Shown here in pieces: positions 16,322 through 25,386 of a stretch of 64,000 nt of DNA. The notes below the pieces were generated by a model that worked only from the letters and a program-made list of their open reading frames with translations, did not search any database and had not been told where the DNA came from. Source of the stretch: Sphingobium sp. EM0848. GTDB taxonomy: Bacteria > Pseudomonadota > Alphaproteobacteria > Sphingomonadales > Sphingomonadaceae. A program made the position numbers and the translations under genes. The DNA lies in contig NZ_JABXWB010000002.1 of the NCBI RefSeq assembly GCF_013375555.1, positions 57,033-121,032 on the forward strand. The letters are read 5' to 3'. How positions within the stretch are numbered: position 1 is the stretch's first letter; every line of letters starts with the position of its first letter.

Positions 16322-16326
16322 TTCCA
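16322..16326. repeat. Right 5-bp target-site duplication (TTCCA)
   Basis: TTCCA directly follows the right transposon end and is identical to 12536-12540. Reading on from here restores the virB4 frame. Confidence 0.93.
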
Positions 16327-17425
16327 TGTCGGCGATTTGGGCCACACGCTGATTATTGGTCCTTCCGGCGCGGGCAAGACCGTCGTCCAGAACTTTCTGA
16401 TGGCGCAACTCGAGAAGACGGGCGCGCAGCAGATCTTCATCGACAAAGACCGCGGCGCGGAGATTTATGTCCGGTCCGCGGGCGGGATCTATCTGACGCT
16501 GAAGAATGGGGAGCCTACAGGTTTCGCTCCTCTGCGGGCACTCGACTATGGTCCGCGCAATCTTGTCTTCCTGGGGCGCCTGATCCGGCAGCTGGTGACG
16601 CCGGTCGGAGGCCAACTCGGGGTCACGCAGGAGCGCATGATCGACGAGGGACTGGCCTCGCTCGGGCGCCTCGCGCCGGAGGATCGCTCTATTCTCGCCC
16701 TGCGCCAGCTGCTCGGCCAGCGGGACCCGGAAGGCATCGGTGCGCGGCTGGAAAAATGGGCGCGGGGCGGATCGTTCGGCTGGGTGTTCGACAATGAGAC
16801 CGATGCTTTGTCGCTCGAGGCGCCGTTCGTCGGCTTCGACATGACGGATTTTCTCGACAACCCCGAAGTCCGCACGCCGCTCATGATGTACATGTTCCAC
16901 CGGATCGACGGTCTTCTCGACGGTCGGCGGCTTGTGATCGACATCGACGAGTTCTGGAAGGCCTTGGGTGACGACGCCTTTCGCGCCTTCGCGCAGGACG
17001 GCCTCAAGACCTACCGCAAGCAGAATGCGTTCCTCGTTTTCGGTACACAGAGCCCAGCGGATGCGCTGCGCTCCGACATTTCGCACAGCATCATGGAACA
17101 AGTCGCGACCAAGATCCTGCTTCCGAACCCCTATGGGCGCGAAGCGGACTATGTCGACGGGTTGGGCCTGACCCAGGCTGAATTCAAGCTCATCCGGCAT
17201 GATCTGAATCCAGAATCCCGCCGGTTCCTGGTCAAACAAGGCCATGACTCGATCGTCGTCGAACTCGATCTTGGCGGTCTCTCCGACGAACTCGCCGTGC
17301 TCTCGGGCACCACGGAAACCGTGACGCTGCTCGACGTCATCCGCGCCGAAGTCGGCGACGATCCCGAAAACTGGCTGCCTCTCTTTCACCAGCAGCGTCG
17401 GTCTCCATCGAGCAGGAAAGGATGA
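16322..17425 (+). pseudogene. virB4: virB4, 3' part (ATPase domain), separated by the transposon
   Basis: The C-terminal about 366 codons of VirB4 after the insertion. It carries the Walker A (LIIGPSGAGKTVV), Walker B (RRLVIDIDEFWKALGDD) and the RecA-like core (FGTQSPADALRSDISHSIME). It joins the 5' part in frame once the transposon and one TTCCA are removed (FNF-HVGDLGHTL). Translation could only begin at internal codons such as TTG 16337, giving an ATPase fragment lacking the VirB3/VirB-complex-binding N-terminal domain. Function in transfer is therefore unlikely. The stop overlaps nothing; virB5 starts three bases later. Confidence 0.92.
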
Positions 17426-17428
17426 GCT

Positions 17429-18142
17429 ATGCATAAAGGCAAATTCGCAGCGATCGGTGCGATTATCCTGGGAACGGCGGGTCCGGCCGCCGCCCAGGGC
17501 ATACCGGTCTATGACAGCTCCGGCTATTTGCAGGCGCTGGCCACGGTCAAAAACACCCTGTCGATGATTGAGCAGGGCAAAGAGCAGATCGCTGAAGCCA
17601 AGCAGCTCTACGGCAGCTTCAACCAGGTCACCGACGTCAACGGTATCGCCCCATCGCTTTCCACCGACGCCATGCGCCATCTTCTGCCGCGCGAGGCCCG
17701 CGACCTCGGCAGGCTGATGTCGTCGGACAATGCCAGCCTGGGATCGCTGGGCAGTGCCGCGACCCGGATTCGCGATGCCAATCGCATTGCCCTACCGGAA
17801 TTGCGGCCCGGCGCTTCCGCCTATGAGCGGGCGTCGCGCGACGCTCTGTTGCGGAATGGCGATCTGGCCGCACGCGATGCCGCGATCGCGGAGTCGGCCT
17901 ATGGCGTCTCGGCCCAACGCACAGCGGGCTTGGAAGAACTGCGCACCTCGCTCGATACGGCTTCGGACGCGAAACAGGTCATGGACATCCAGGCAAGGGT
18001 AGGGGTCGAAGACGCCCACATCCAAAATGATGCCCTGCAGTTGCAGGCGCTGCGGATGCGGCAAGAAGCGGACGCTCGGCTACGGTCGCAGCGCGAGAGC
18101 GAAACGATATTGGCTTCCAAGCTCGGGAGCCTGTCACAATGA
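17429..18142 (+). CDS. virB5: VirB5/TrbJ-like minor pilin or adhesin
   Basis: A 237-residue exported protein with a signal peptide (AAIGAIILGTAGPAAAQG) and a long helical mature part rich in Ala, Gln and Glu, typical of VirB5/TrbJ proteins. These sit at the pilus tip and help contact recipient cells. It begins three bases after the virB4 stop, and its own stop overlaps the eexN ATG (ATGATG). Motif content is low in this family, so the call relies on signal peptide, length, helical pattern (NTLSMIEQGKEQIAEAKQLY) and gene order. Confidence 0.8.
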   Translation: MHKGKFAAIGAIILGTAGPAAAQGIPVYDSSGYLQALATVKNTLSMIEQGKEQIAEAKQLYGSFNQVTDVNGIAPSLSTDAMRHLLPREARDLGRLMSSDNASLGSLGSAATRIRDANRIALPELRPGASAYERASRDALLRNGDLAARDAAIAESAYGVSAQRTAGLEELRTSLDTASDAKQVMDIQARVGVEDAHIQNDALQLQALRMRQEADARLRSQRESETILASKLGSLSQ

Positions 18143-18357
18143 TGGGTAAAGTTCTCCTGCTGACAGCGCTCGCGACGGCTGTCTTAACTGGGTGTGAGCG
18201 AGCGCCGCGGGGGAAGGACTATTTGAATTCCCATCCCGAGGAACTGAGCGAACTTATCAAGGCTTGCGCCGATGGCTCGCACTCGAACCAGCAGGAGTGT
18301 TCGAACGCCGAAAGTCTTCGAACACTCAACAACAAGATGCGGTCACTCTCAAGGTAG
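18139..18357 (+). CDS. eexN: EexN-like entry-exclusion lipoprotein
   Basis: A 72-residue lipoprotein with lipobox LTGC at C19 and a mature part DYLNSHPEELSELIKACADG followed by QQECSNAES, the typical EexN pattern. Such proteins stay in the membrane of cells already carrying the element and reduce entry of a second copy. It overlaps virB5 by four bases and ends 17 bases before virB6. Base composition drops here: this gene and the following part of virB6 are visibly less GC-rich than the surrounding T4SS genes, suggesting replacement by recombination. Confidence 0.82.
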   Translation: MMGKVLLLTALATAVLTGCERAPRGKDYLNSHPEELSELIKACADGSHSNQQECSNAESLRTLNNKMRSLSR

Positions 18358-18374
18358 GCGCGTTGGAACTCGGC

Positions 18375-19319
18375 ATGGCTACGGACTTGTTCAGCTCACT
18401 TTACACGAACATTGATGGGAAGCTGGACCTTTTCCTAAATGAGCGTCTCCAAAATGTGGTCGACGTCGTGCGCGGGCCGCTGGCACTCGGCCTCGTAATC
18501 TACATAGCCCTTTTTGGTTACATGGTGATGCGCGGCATCATCGGCGAACCTTGGGGCGAGTTGTTCTACCGCATGGTCAAGCTCTGTCTTTTGTATATCG
18601 CCGCAACGACAGTCGCGTATTCCGAGTGGATCACGACGCCGCTTTTTCATGGAATGCCAGACGCTATCTCGCAGGCTCTCGCGGGGAAGACGATTGGGAC
18701 GGCCGGCCAGGCTTTTGACGATTACTACACGCAAAGTGATGTCATTATTGCCCGCATTGAGACTGAGGCCGCGAGCTACAGTGATATCAATCCTTATAAA
18801 TTGGTCCTTTATGCGTTGAGCTTGGGGCTTAAGGCGCTCGCAGGTCTCTCGGCGGCCATCGGCTTCGCTATTACAATATTTGCCAAAGTTGCACTCGCGA
18901 TCATCATCGCCCTCGGGCCCATTTTTATCGCCCTCGCATTGTTCGAACCGACAAGACGCTTCTTTCATGGCTGGCTTGGCCAAACCGTAAATTACATCGT
19001 CTTGCTGGCTGTAATCATCGCGATCACGACCCTTATTACCGATCTCGGGGCAGCTGCCACGGCAGCATCTGAAGGTGTTGTAGATACGGCATTCGGTGCT
19101 GTTCTGTTTGCTGCATACATATTTCTCGGCACAATCTTCTTCTTCCAGGCTCCTGCGATCGCCACCGGCATTGCGGGCGGGGCCGCCGCCGGGGTCGGCG
19201 CCTTCGCTGGGACCGCCTGGGGGACGATGGCCTCCCCCTTCCGACAACGCCGCATTGCGCGGAACAGCCGCAATCTGGAGCGCTCCGCTCGTCGTGGCGG
19301 CTCCATCGAAGCGGCATAG
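18375..19319 (+). CDS. virB6: VirB6-like T4SS inner-membrane channel protein
   Basis: A 314-residue polytopic membrane protein. Hydrophobic segments are visible at about 33-52, 65-85, 158-205 (two or three spans), 218-245 and 255-290, with a basic C-terminal tail. VirB6/TrbL proteins form part of the inner-membrane channel for the DNA substrate. ATG 18375 (MATDLFSSLYTNIDGKLD) gives a normal start; longer in-frame extensions overlap eexN. The gene is mosaic: hand-counted 60-base samples are about 50% GC at 18361-18420 and 48% at 18721-18780, but 72% at 19201-19260. The low-GC part includes most membrane spans. Confidence 0.85.
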   Translation: MATDLFSSLYTNIDGKLDLFLNERLQNVVDVVRGPLALGLVIYIALFGYMVMRGIIGEPWGELFYRMVKLCLLYIAATTVAYSEWITTPLFHGMPDAISQALAGKTIGTAGQAFDDYYTQSDVIIARIETEAASYSDINPYKLVLYALSLGLKALAGLSAAIGFAITIFAKVALAIIIALGPIFIALALFEPTRRFFHGWLGQTVNYIVLLAVIIAITTLITDLGAAATAASEGVVDTAFGAVLFAAYIFLGTIFFFQAPAIATGIAGGAAAGVGAFAGTAWGTMASPFRQRRIARNSRNLERSARRGGSIEAA

Positions 19320-19331
19320 CGAGGCATCACC

Positions 19332-19667
19332 ATGACTTTGCCCTTTCCAAGAAAATCGGCATTCACCATCCGTCAGGTTACGTTCTGTCTCATGGGTACC
19401 CTCCCACTGCTCGGCCTCGCGGGTTGCGCTTCCGGACCCAAGAAGCTGGCCGTTTGCAACGGGCACCATCTGCGTGACGTGAACATCTATGGGAGTGTTC
19501 TGCCCGGATCGCCGGTGCCTGCGGTCACAGCACCGCGTGCCGTGCCGCCCATTCCTCCCTTGTCTCATCCGGAGGTGGGCGATCCACCGCCTCCGCCCGC
19601 AGTGCCAGCGTCTCCGGACGACAAGATTTCCTCCGCGCCAAGGAACGCCCGATATGCGAGCTGCTGA
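19332..19667 (+). CDS. VirB7-position lipoprotein
   Basis: A 111-residue lipoprotein: the signal segment ends at lipobox LAGC (C32), followed by KKLAVCNGHHLRDVNIYGS and a proline-rich tail (residues 58-95). It occupies the virB7 position between virB6 and virB8 and overlaps virB8 by 14 bases. VirB7 lipoproteins anchor the VirB9/VirB10 core complex in the outer membrane; this one is longer than the classical short VirB7, so the functional match rests on position and lipidation only. Confidence 0.65.
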   Translation: MTLPFPRKSAFTIRQVTFCLMGTLPLLGLAGCASGPKKLAVCNGHHLRDVNIYGSVLPGSPVPAVTAPRAVPPIPPLSHPEVGDPPPPPAVPASPDDKISSAPRNARYASC

Positions 19668-20352
19668 TGATCGCGCTGAGGCTGTGCCTGTATCGGGGCT
19701 ACAGCGCTATTTCCGGGACGCGCGAAGCTGGGACCAGGACAGGGTTCGATCGGCGTTGCGATCGACGCGCGTGGCTTGGACCGTGGCGGCGGTAGCCTCG
19801 GTCCTTGCAGCCGCATCCATTTTTGCCGTCGCCGCGCTGGCTCCCCTCAAGACTGTCGCGCCCTATGTCATTCGGGTCAATCAGACGACGGGCGCGGTGG
19901 ATGTCCAGACGGCGCTGACCCAGCGGCCGATGCGCTATGATGAGGCGGTCACCAAATACTTCCTCGCGCAATATGTCCGCACACGCGAAAGCTGGATACC
20001 GGCGGCGGCCGAGGAGAATTTCCGCTTTGTGACGATCCTGTCGCAGCCTACGGAGCAGCAGCGCTGGGCACGCTTCTTCAGCAATAACAATGCCACCAGT
20101 CCCCAGAACGCCTGGGGGAAAAACGCGGTCGTGCAGGCGCGGGTGCGCAACATCGCCTTCATCAATGATCGGGTCGCCAATGTGCGATTCACACGGATCG
20201 TCCAGACCGAGACGGATACGCAGAGCAGCGATTGGATCGCCACGGTCACATTCGCCTATGCCAATGCGCCGATGGCCGAAGGTGACCGCTATCGGAACCC
20301 GCTCGGCTTCCAGGTCGAAAATTACCGCTCCGACCCGGAGGTGATCCGATGA
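19654..20352 (+). CDS. virB8: VirB8-like T4SS assembly protein
   Basis: A 232-residue bitopic inner-membrane protein: a short cytoplasmic N-terminus, one membrane helix (about 42-65, AVASVLAAASIFAVAALAPL), and a periplasmic VirB8 domain (APYVIRVNQTTGAVDV; AQYVRTRESWIPAAAEENF; YRNPLGFQVENYRSDPEV). The NPLGFQV near the C-terminus is a family signature. ATG 19654 is preceded by an AAGGAAC ribosome-binding sequence and is 14 bases inside the preceding lipoprotein gene. The stop overlaps the virB9 ATG. Confidence 0.9.
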   Translation: MRAADDRAEAVPVSGLQRYFRDARSWDQDRVRSALRSTRVAWTVAAVASVLAAASIFAVAALAPLKTVAPYVIRVNQTTGAVDVQTALTQRPMRYDEAVTKYFLAQYVRTRESWIPAAAEENFRFVTILSQPTEQQRWARFFSNNNATSPQNAWGKNAVVQARVRNIAFINDRVANVRFTRIVQTETDTQSSDWIATVTFAYANAPMAEGDRYRNPLGFQVENYRSDPEVIR

Positions 20353-21206
20353 GGGCGCTCGCTGCCGCGATCATCTTGGCGCTCGCACCCATATCTGCGG
20401 GCCATGCGGTTGAGGTGCCGAGGGGCGGCCCGTCCGACCCTCGCGTCAAGTTCGTGGATTACGAGGAAACCCAGGTTTATCGCGTCGTCGGCACCTTTCG
20501 GACGGCAACCCAGATTGTCCTCAGCGAGGACGAGACGATCCAGCATGTGGCGCTGGGCGACACCTTCTCCTGGGAGGTCGCGGTGGCCGGGCACATCTTG
20601 TTCCTCAAGCCACGCGAGCGGGCTGGACCGACCAACCTCATCGTCACGACGTCCCGCGGTGGTGTGTTGCGGAGCTATGCCTTCGAATTGACCGCGCGCA
20701 GCGGGCCGATCACCGGCCGCAACGGCCACGCTTATTTCCAGGTGCGTTTCCGCTATCCAAGGGATGACGCGGCGCGGACGGAACGTTTGCGAGCGGCACA
20801 GATCGCGATGCAAGCGGCTGCACTGGAGGCCCAGGCTGTACGCGGTGCCCTCGATCATGCGGTGATCGAGGGTCCGCGCAACATGAATTACAAGGTCCAG
20901 GGCTCGAGCGAGCTGCAGCCGTCGGAGGTCTCCGACAACGGCCAATTCACGGTGCTGCGGTTTCCAGCGAACCGGGAAGTGCCTGCCATTTATCTGGTGA
21001 GGCCGGACGGGTCCGAAACGCTGGTTCCCTTCGATGTCCGTGACGAATTCGTCGTCGTTCATCTGGTGGCGCGCCAACTGCGCCTGCGCCGGGGCGGCGA
21101 GGTGCTCTGTATCTATAACCAGGCGCCCGAACCTTATGGCGTCGACCATGGGACGAATACCGGATCGCCCCATGTCGAGCGCACCATCACACATCCGCAG
21201 GAATGA
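20349..21206 (+). CDS. virB9: VirB9/TrbG-like outer-membrane core component
   Basis: A 285-residue periplasmic protein with a signal peptide (LAAAIILALAPISAGHA) that forms the T4SS core with VirB7 and VirB10. N-terminal VirB9 motifs (DPRVKFVDYEETQVYRV; LKPRERAGPTNLIVTT; RSYAFEL) and the C-terminal domain (NMNYKVQG; GQFTVLRFP; PAIYLVRPDGSETLV) are all present. The ATG overlaps the virB8 stop by four bases; virB10 starts three bases after its stop. Confidence 0.92.
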   Translation: MRALAAAIILALAPISAGHAVEVPRGGPSDPRVKFVDYEETQVYRVVGTFRTATQIVLSEDETIQHVALGDTFSWEVAVAGHILFLKPRERAGPTNLIVTTSRGGVLRSYAFELTARSGPITGRNGHAYFQVRFRYPRDDAARTERLRAAQIAMQAAALEAQAVRGALDHAVIEGPRNMNYKVQGSSELQPSEVSDNGQFTVLRFPANREVPAIYLVRPDGSETLVPFDVRDEFVVVHLVARQLRLRRGGEVLCIYNQAPEPYGVDHGTNTGSPHVERTITHPQE

Positions 21207-21209
21207 ACC

Positions 21210-22433
21210 ATGGCCGATGAATCGTCCCCTGTCGTGCGCCAGCTGCACGGTGCCGATCCAACGCCCGAAAGGGACGAAATCCTTCACGAGCGGGGAATCC
21301 AGCCGATCGGTGGCATGACGCCCGCGCGGCGCAACACCGCGCTGATCTTCGCCGGCACGGCGATGGTCCTGGGCATTCTTTGGGTGAATTCCGGCACGGG
21401 CCGGCAATCCTCGTCTCGTGACCTCACCGCGCCGGCAGGCGCAGCGCGGGAACGACCCGATATCGTCGCTCGGGAAACCGTCGACTATGCCGCGGTCGCT
21501 CCTCAACCTCGGCCGCTCGGGGCCGCTGGCGCGGACCCCAACGCGCCGGTGCTCAATCCTGCAGTTGGCGTTCCCGGCCCTGACGGCCAAATTGTTCCAG
21601 CCATGCAGCCGGGCGCGGCACCGAGCGGAACCAGTACCCCTCGGCCAACGCTTGCCGAGCAGGCACGGCGGTCCACACTAATTGCCTATGGAGGTCGCGA
21701 TCTCGGCGGCGAGGCTGGCCGGCCCATCGCTGCGGGGGCTGCCGGCGAAGCGCCGGACAACGCTGCGGGAGCGCCCGAGAGCGGCGAGGGCAGGGCACCC
21801 AACGCGCTCGATCTTTTGCGGCAAAGCTCGTCGATCGGGGAGGCGCGGGCCTCGATGCTGCCGAACCGCAACTTTTTGATCACGGCGGGCACATTGATCC
21901 CCTGTATTCTGCAAACCGCCATCAATTCCGCGCAGCCCGGTTACACATCATGCCTGATCCCGCGTGACGTCTATTCCGAGAACGGCCGGGTTGTACTGAT
22001 GGAAAAGGGCACGCGCGTTCTGGGAGAATATCGCGGCGGCATCCAGCAAGGGCAAAATCGCCTGTTCGTCCTATGGACGCGGGCGGTAACGCCTCAGGGC
22101 GTGCGGATCGATCTTGCCTCGCCTGGCTCCGATGCTCTCGGCCGCGCCGGGCTTGCGGGCGCGGTCGACAGCTTCTTCTGGGCGCGCTTTGGCGGCGCCT
22201 TGCTCCTCTCGCTCGTCGATGATGCCGCCTATATTGCCGGACAGGCTGCCTCCAGCGGCAACGGCAATTTCAACAATGTGACGCGGGCACCCAGCGAAGG
22301 GGCGGCGATCGCTCTGCAGAACAATATTAATATCCGGCCGGTGCTGAAGAAGAATCAAGGTGAGGAGGTCGGCATCTTCGTCGCCAAGGATTTCAACTTC
22401 GCCGACGTCTACAATCTGGAACTGCGGCGGTAA
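21210..22433 (+). CDS. virB10: VirB10/TrbI-like core complex protein
   Basis: A 407-residue protein spanning the envelope. It has a cytoplasmic N-terminus, one membrane helix (about 36-56, NTALIFAGTAMVLGILWVNS), a Pro/Ala-rich periplasmic linker (60-200) and the conserved TrbI beta-barrel domain (TLIPCILQTAINSAQPGYTS; GTRVLGEYRGGIQQGQNR; ILWTRA-like VLWTRAVTPQGVRIDL; PARPL-like end). VirB10 senses ATP use by VirB4, VirB11 and VirD4 and gates the outer-membrane pore. Spacing to its neighbours is three bases on each side, within one operon. Confidence 0.92.
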   Translation: MADESSPVVRQLHGADPTPERDEILHERGIQPIGGMTPARRNTALIFAGTAMVLGILWVNSGTGRQSSSRDLTAPAGAARERPDIVARETVDYAAVAPQPRPLGAAGADPNAPVLNPAVGVPGPDGQIVPAMQPGAAPSGTSTPRPTLAEQARRSTLIAYGGRDLGGEAGRPIAAGAAGEAPDNAAGAPESGEGRAPNALDLLRQSSSIGEARASMLPNRNFLITAGTLIPCILQTAINSAQPGYTSCLIPRDVYSENGRVVLMEKGTRVLGEYRGGIQQGQNRLFVLWTRAVTPQGVRIDLASPGSDALGRAGLAGAVDSFFWARFGGALLLSLVDDAAYIAGQAASSGNGNFNNVTRAPSEGAAIALQNNINIRPVLKKNQGEEVGIFVAKDFNFADVYNLELRR

Positions 22434-22436
22434 GCC

Positions 22437-23441
22437 ATGCGCGATACCGCCGTCCTTCGCCACTATCTGGCGCCGCTCCTGCCGCTTCTGGAACCGGAAG
22501 ATGTCACTGAGCTGGTGATCAACCGTCCGGGAGAAGCGGGGATCGAGGATCGCGGAGGGTGGCGCTGGCAGGAGATGCCGGAGCTGGACAGCGACTGGCT
22601 GGGGACGCTCGCCGTTGCTGCGGCGAGCTTCACGCACCAGGACATCGATGGTCAGTCCCCGATCTGTTCGACGGTCCTTCCGGGCGGAGAGCGCTGCCAG
22701 ATCGTCATACCGTCGGTCACCCCAAGCGGTTGTCCTTCCTTCACGATCCGTAAACCGTCGACCGTGACCCTGCCGATCGACCAATTGGCTAGCGCCGGGC
22801 TTTTCCGCACGACGCGTGCCAGCGCCAAGGGCCTCACCGATGTCGATGCGCGGTTAGTGGCGCTGCGCGACGCAGGCGACTGGCCGGAATTCTTCAAGGT
22901 CGCCGTCCCTGCGCGCAAGAATATACTGGTCAGCGGTGCCACCGGCTCGGGCAAGACGACCCTCGCAAAAGCGCTCATCCAGCTTATCCCCCCGGAGGAG
23001 CGGTTGCTCACCATCGAGGACACCCGAGAACTCGTCGTGCCTCATCGCAACGTCGTTCACATGATCTATTCGAGCGAAGGGCAGGGGCTGGCCAAGGTCG
23101 GCGCCAAGCAGCTGCTCGAAAGCGCACTGCGCATGCGGCCTGATCGGATCTTGCTGCAGGAACTACGCGACGGCACCGCCTTCTACTACCTGCGTAACGT
23201 CAATTCGGGGCATCCCGGGTCGATCACCACGGTCCATGCCGGCTCGGCCGCCGGCGCGTTCGAGCAGCTAACGCTGCTGGTGAAGGAATCGGAAGGCGGC
23301 CGCGATCTTGCGCGCGACGATATTCGCGGGCTGCTCCGCATGCTGGTCGACGTGGTCGTGCAGACGCGGCGCCACAGCGGGCGCTTCGAAGTCGAAGAGG
23401 TCTATTTCGAGCCGAAGGCCAGCGATGCTGCCGCGGCGTAA
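22437..23441 (+). CDS. virB11: VirB11-like T4SS hexameric ATPase
   Basis: A 334-residue traffic ATPase of the inner-membrane face. Walker A is NILVSGATGSGKTTLAK; the Asp box (TIEDTREL), Walker B (RMRPDRILLQELRDG) and His box (GHPGSITTVHAGSA) are complete. It works with VirB4 and VirD4 in pilus assembly and substrate transfer. Its 3' end overlaps the virD4 start by 17 bases. Confidence 0.94.
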   Translation: MRDTAVLRHYLAPLLPLLEPEDVTELVINRPGEAGIEDRGGWRWQEMPELDSDWLGTLAVAAASFTHQDIDGQSPICSTVLPGGERCQIVIPSVTPSGCPSFTIRKPSTVTLPIDQLASAGLFRTTRASAKGLTDVDARLVALRDAGDWPEFFKVAVPARKNILVSGATGSGKTTLAKALIQLIPPEERLLTIEDTRELVVPHRNVVHMIYSSEGQGLAKVGAKQLLESALRMRPDRILLQELRDGTAFYYLRNVNSGHPGSITTVHAGSAAGAFEQLTLLVKESEGGRDLARDDIRGLLRMLVDVVVQTRRHSGRFEVEEVYFEPKASDAAAA

Positions 23442-25386
23442 TCCTTGGACACTCGGCCTGGGCGCCATTGGCGCGATCCTGCTGTGGGCCGTCATCACCC
23501 TGTTCGTTGCCTTGTTCGGGCTCGGGCAGATCGGACCTAATATCGATCTCGACACTCTGCCGGCCTGGCTCTGGTATTATCGCGGCGATCCGCTGCTCGC
23601 TAACTGGATCAAGCGGGGAGCGATGGCTGGCGCCGCCGTGGTCACGCTTCTTGTCCTCACGATCCTGCGGCGAGGCCCAGCCTTGCACGGCACGGCGCGG
23701 TTTGCGCGCGAGGGCGAAATCCGACGCGAAGGGCTGCGCGCCCCATCTGGCATTGTCGTCGGACGGAAAGCAGGACGCTTCCTCATTTTCGGCGGGAACG
23801 AGCATGTCCTGCTCGAAGCGCCGACGCGGGCGGGCAAGGGTGTAGGTGTTGTCATCCCCAATCTGCTGACTTGGCCGGATTCGGTCGTCGTGCTGGATGT
23901 GAAGCGGGAGAATTGGAGTACCAGCGCCGGTTATCGCCAACGGGGGGGCCAATCCGTTTACCTCTTCGATCCGTTGGACCCAGAGGGCCGGACGGCACGG
24001 TACAATCCCCTGGCCCATATCCGGCGAGCCGATGACACCGAAGTCGTTAACGAGCTTCAGAAAATCGCAGTCATGCTCTTCCCTGCGCCGGAACGATCGG
24101 ACCCGTTCTGGGCCGAGGCGGCGCGCGCGGCCTTCATCGGCGTCGGCGCACTCGTTGCTGCCAATCCTGGCATGGCCTTTACGATCGGTGAGATCTATCG
24201 ACGGCTCACCACTGGCGATCCCAAGAGCGACCTTCCCAAGGCTCTGGAAGAGGCGAGGGGGGCAGGACAGCGCCTAAGTCAGGCCTGCGTCTCGGCAATC
24301 CAGGATTTCGCCTCGGCTTCGGACAATACCTTTTCGGGGATCAAGCAGACGATCACGGCGCGGCTCAATCTCTGGCTCAACCCAGTGGTCGATGCGGCGA
24401 CATCGGCAAGCGATTTCGATCTGCGCGAAGTCCGGGCGCGGCGCATGTCGATCTATCTCGGTGTCTCTCCCGACAATATCGACCGGATCGCGCCGGTTTA
24501 CAGCCTCTTCCTGCAGCAGCTGGTGGATCTCAACACGCGTGATCTGCCCGATGCTGCCAGCAATGTCCCAGTGCTGATCCTGCTCGATGAATTCGCAAGG
24601 CTCGGGAAGGCCTCGGTCATCGCGGGTGGCTTTTCCTATGTCGCTGGATATGGCTTGCGTCTGCTGCCGGTGATCCAGAGCCGGGCGCAGCTGCGGGCCA
24701 TTTATGGTCCCGATGTTACCGACGAAATCATCGCCAATTGCGGCCTTGAGGTGGTGTTCACGCCCAAGGAGCTGAAGGTCGCGAACGAGCTTTCCGAACG
24801 GCTCGGCTTCTTCACGATGAATGTAAAATCGCGCAGCCGAACGATCCATGGGCTGCTGGCCAATCGCAGCATATCGGAATCCGATCAGCGTCGTGCGCTG
24901 TTGCTGCCGCAGGAGCTGATGCAGATGCCCAAGACCGAGCTGCTGTTGCTGCGCGGCGGCATTGCACCCATTCGCGGTAGGAAGATCGCCTTTTACCGAA
25001 TGCCGCGCTTCACAAGGCGCGTGTTGTCGCCGCCCATTCTGCCGTCGCGGCCTATCCCCGCTGCACTATCCCCAACGGTTCTGCCGCCTGGCAAGCATCA
25101 GATGGTGCCCCCTTACAATGTCGCGGAGGGGCCAACGGCGAAGAGCACGGGCGGGGCCTTGCTGGAGGAGACCAAGATGCGGGAAATGACCGAGGGTGAA
25201 CTGGCGGGCGCGGCCCAGATTACCGATGACATGCTGGTCCTAGGCGACCTGACTGACTTGCCGCCGCCCGGCGATGAGGCAGCGGCCATCGCTTTCGTGT
25301 CATCGATGATCGAGAGGGCGCTTGTGCAGCCGGCAGAGCCGTCATCTTCACCCGTCATGCAGGAAAGGGCAGACCATGGCCGCTGA
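23425..25386 (+). CDS. virD4: VirD4/TraG-type coupling protein
   Basis: A 653-residue coupling ATPase that delivers the relaxase-DNA complex to the T4SS channel. Two N-terminal membrane segments are visible (about 10-32 and 58-80), then Walker A (LEAPTRAGKGVGVVIPNLL) and Walker B (VPVLILLDEFARLGK). ATG 23425 lies inside virB11 (17-base overlap). The C-terminal about 130 residues are Pro- and Glu-rich and less conserved, as expected for the substrate-specific part. The stop is 11 bases past the start of the following LPD7 gene. Confidence 0.93.
   Translation: MLPRRNPWTLGLGAIGAILLWAVITLFVALFGLGQIGPNIDLDTLPAWLWYYRGDPLLANWIKRGAMAGAAVVTLLVLTILRRGPALHGTARFAREGEIRREGLRAPSGIVVGRKAGRFLIFGGNEHVLLEAPTRAGKGVGVVIPNLLTWPDSVVVLDVKRENWSTSAGYRQRGGQSVYLFDPLDPEGRTARYNPLAHIRRADDTEVVNELQKIAVMLFPAPERSDPFWAEAARAAFIGVGALVAANPGMAFTIGEIYRRLTTGDPKSDLPKALEEARGAGQRLSQACVSAIQDFASASDNTFSGIKQTITARLNLWLNPVVDAATSASDFDLREVRARRMSIYLGVSPDNIDRIAPVYSLFLQQLVDLNTRDLPDAASNVPVLILLDEFARLGKASVIAGGFSYVAGYGLRLLPVIQSRAQLRAIYGPDVTDEIIANCGLEVVFTPKELKVANELSERLGFFTMNVKSRSRTIHGLLANRSISESDQRRALLLPQELMQMPKTELLLLRGGIAPIRGRKIAFYRMPRFTRRVLSPPILPSRPIPAALSPTVLPPGKHQMVPPYNVAEGPTAKSTGGALLEETKMREMTEGELAGAAQITDDMLVLGDLTDLPPPGDEAAAIAFVSSMIERALVQPAEPSSSPVMQERADHGR

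Noticed and set aside
16301..17680. 459-codon minus-strand frame across the virB4 3' part
   Set aside because: Crosses the transposon end and two real genes on the other strand; a by-product of high GC.
20322..21590. 422-codon minus-strand frame across virB9-virB10
   Set aside because: Spans two established T4SS genes on the opposite strand.
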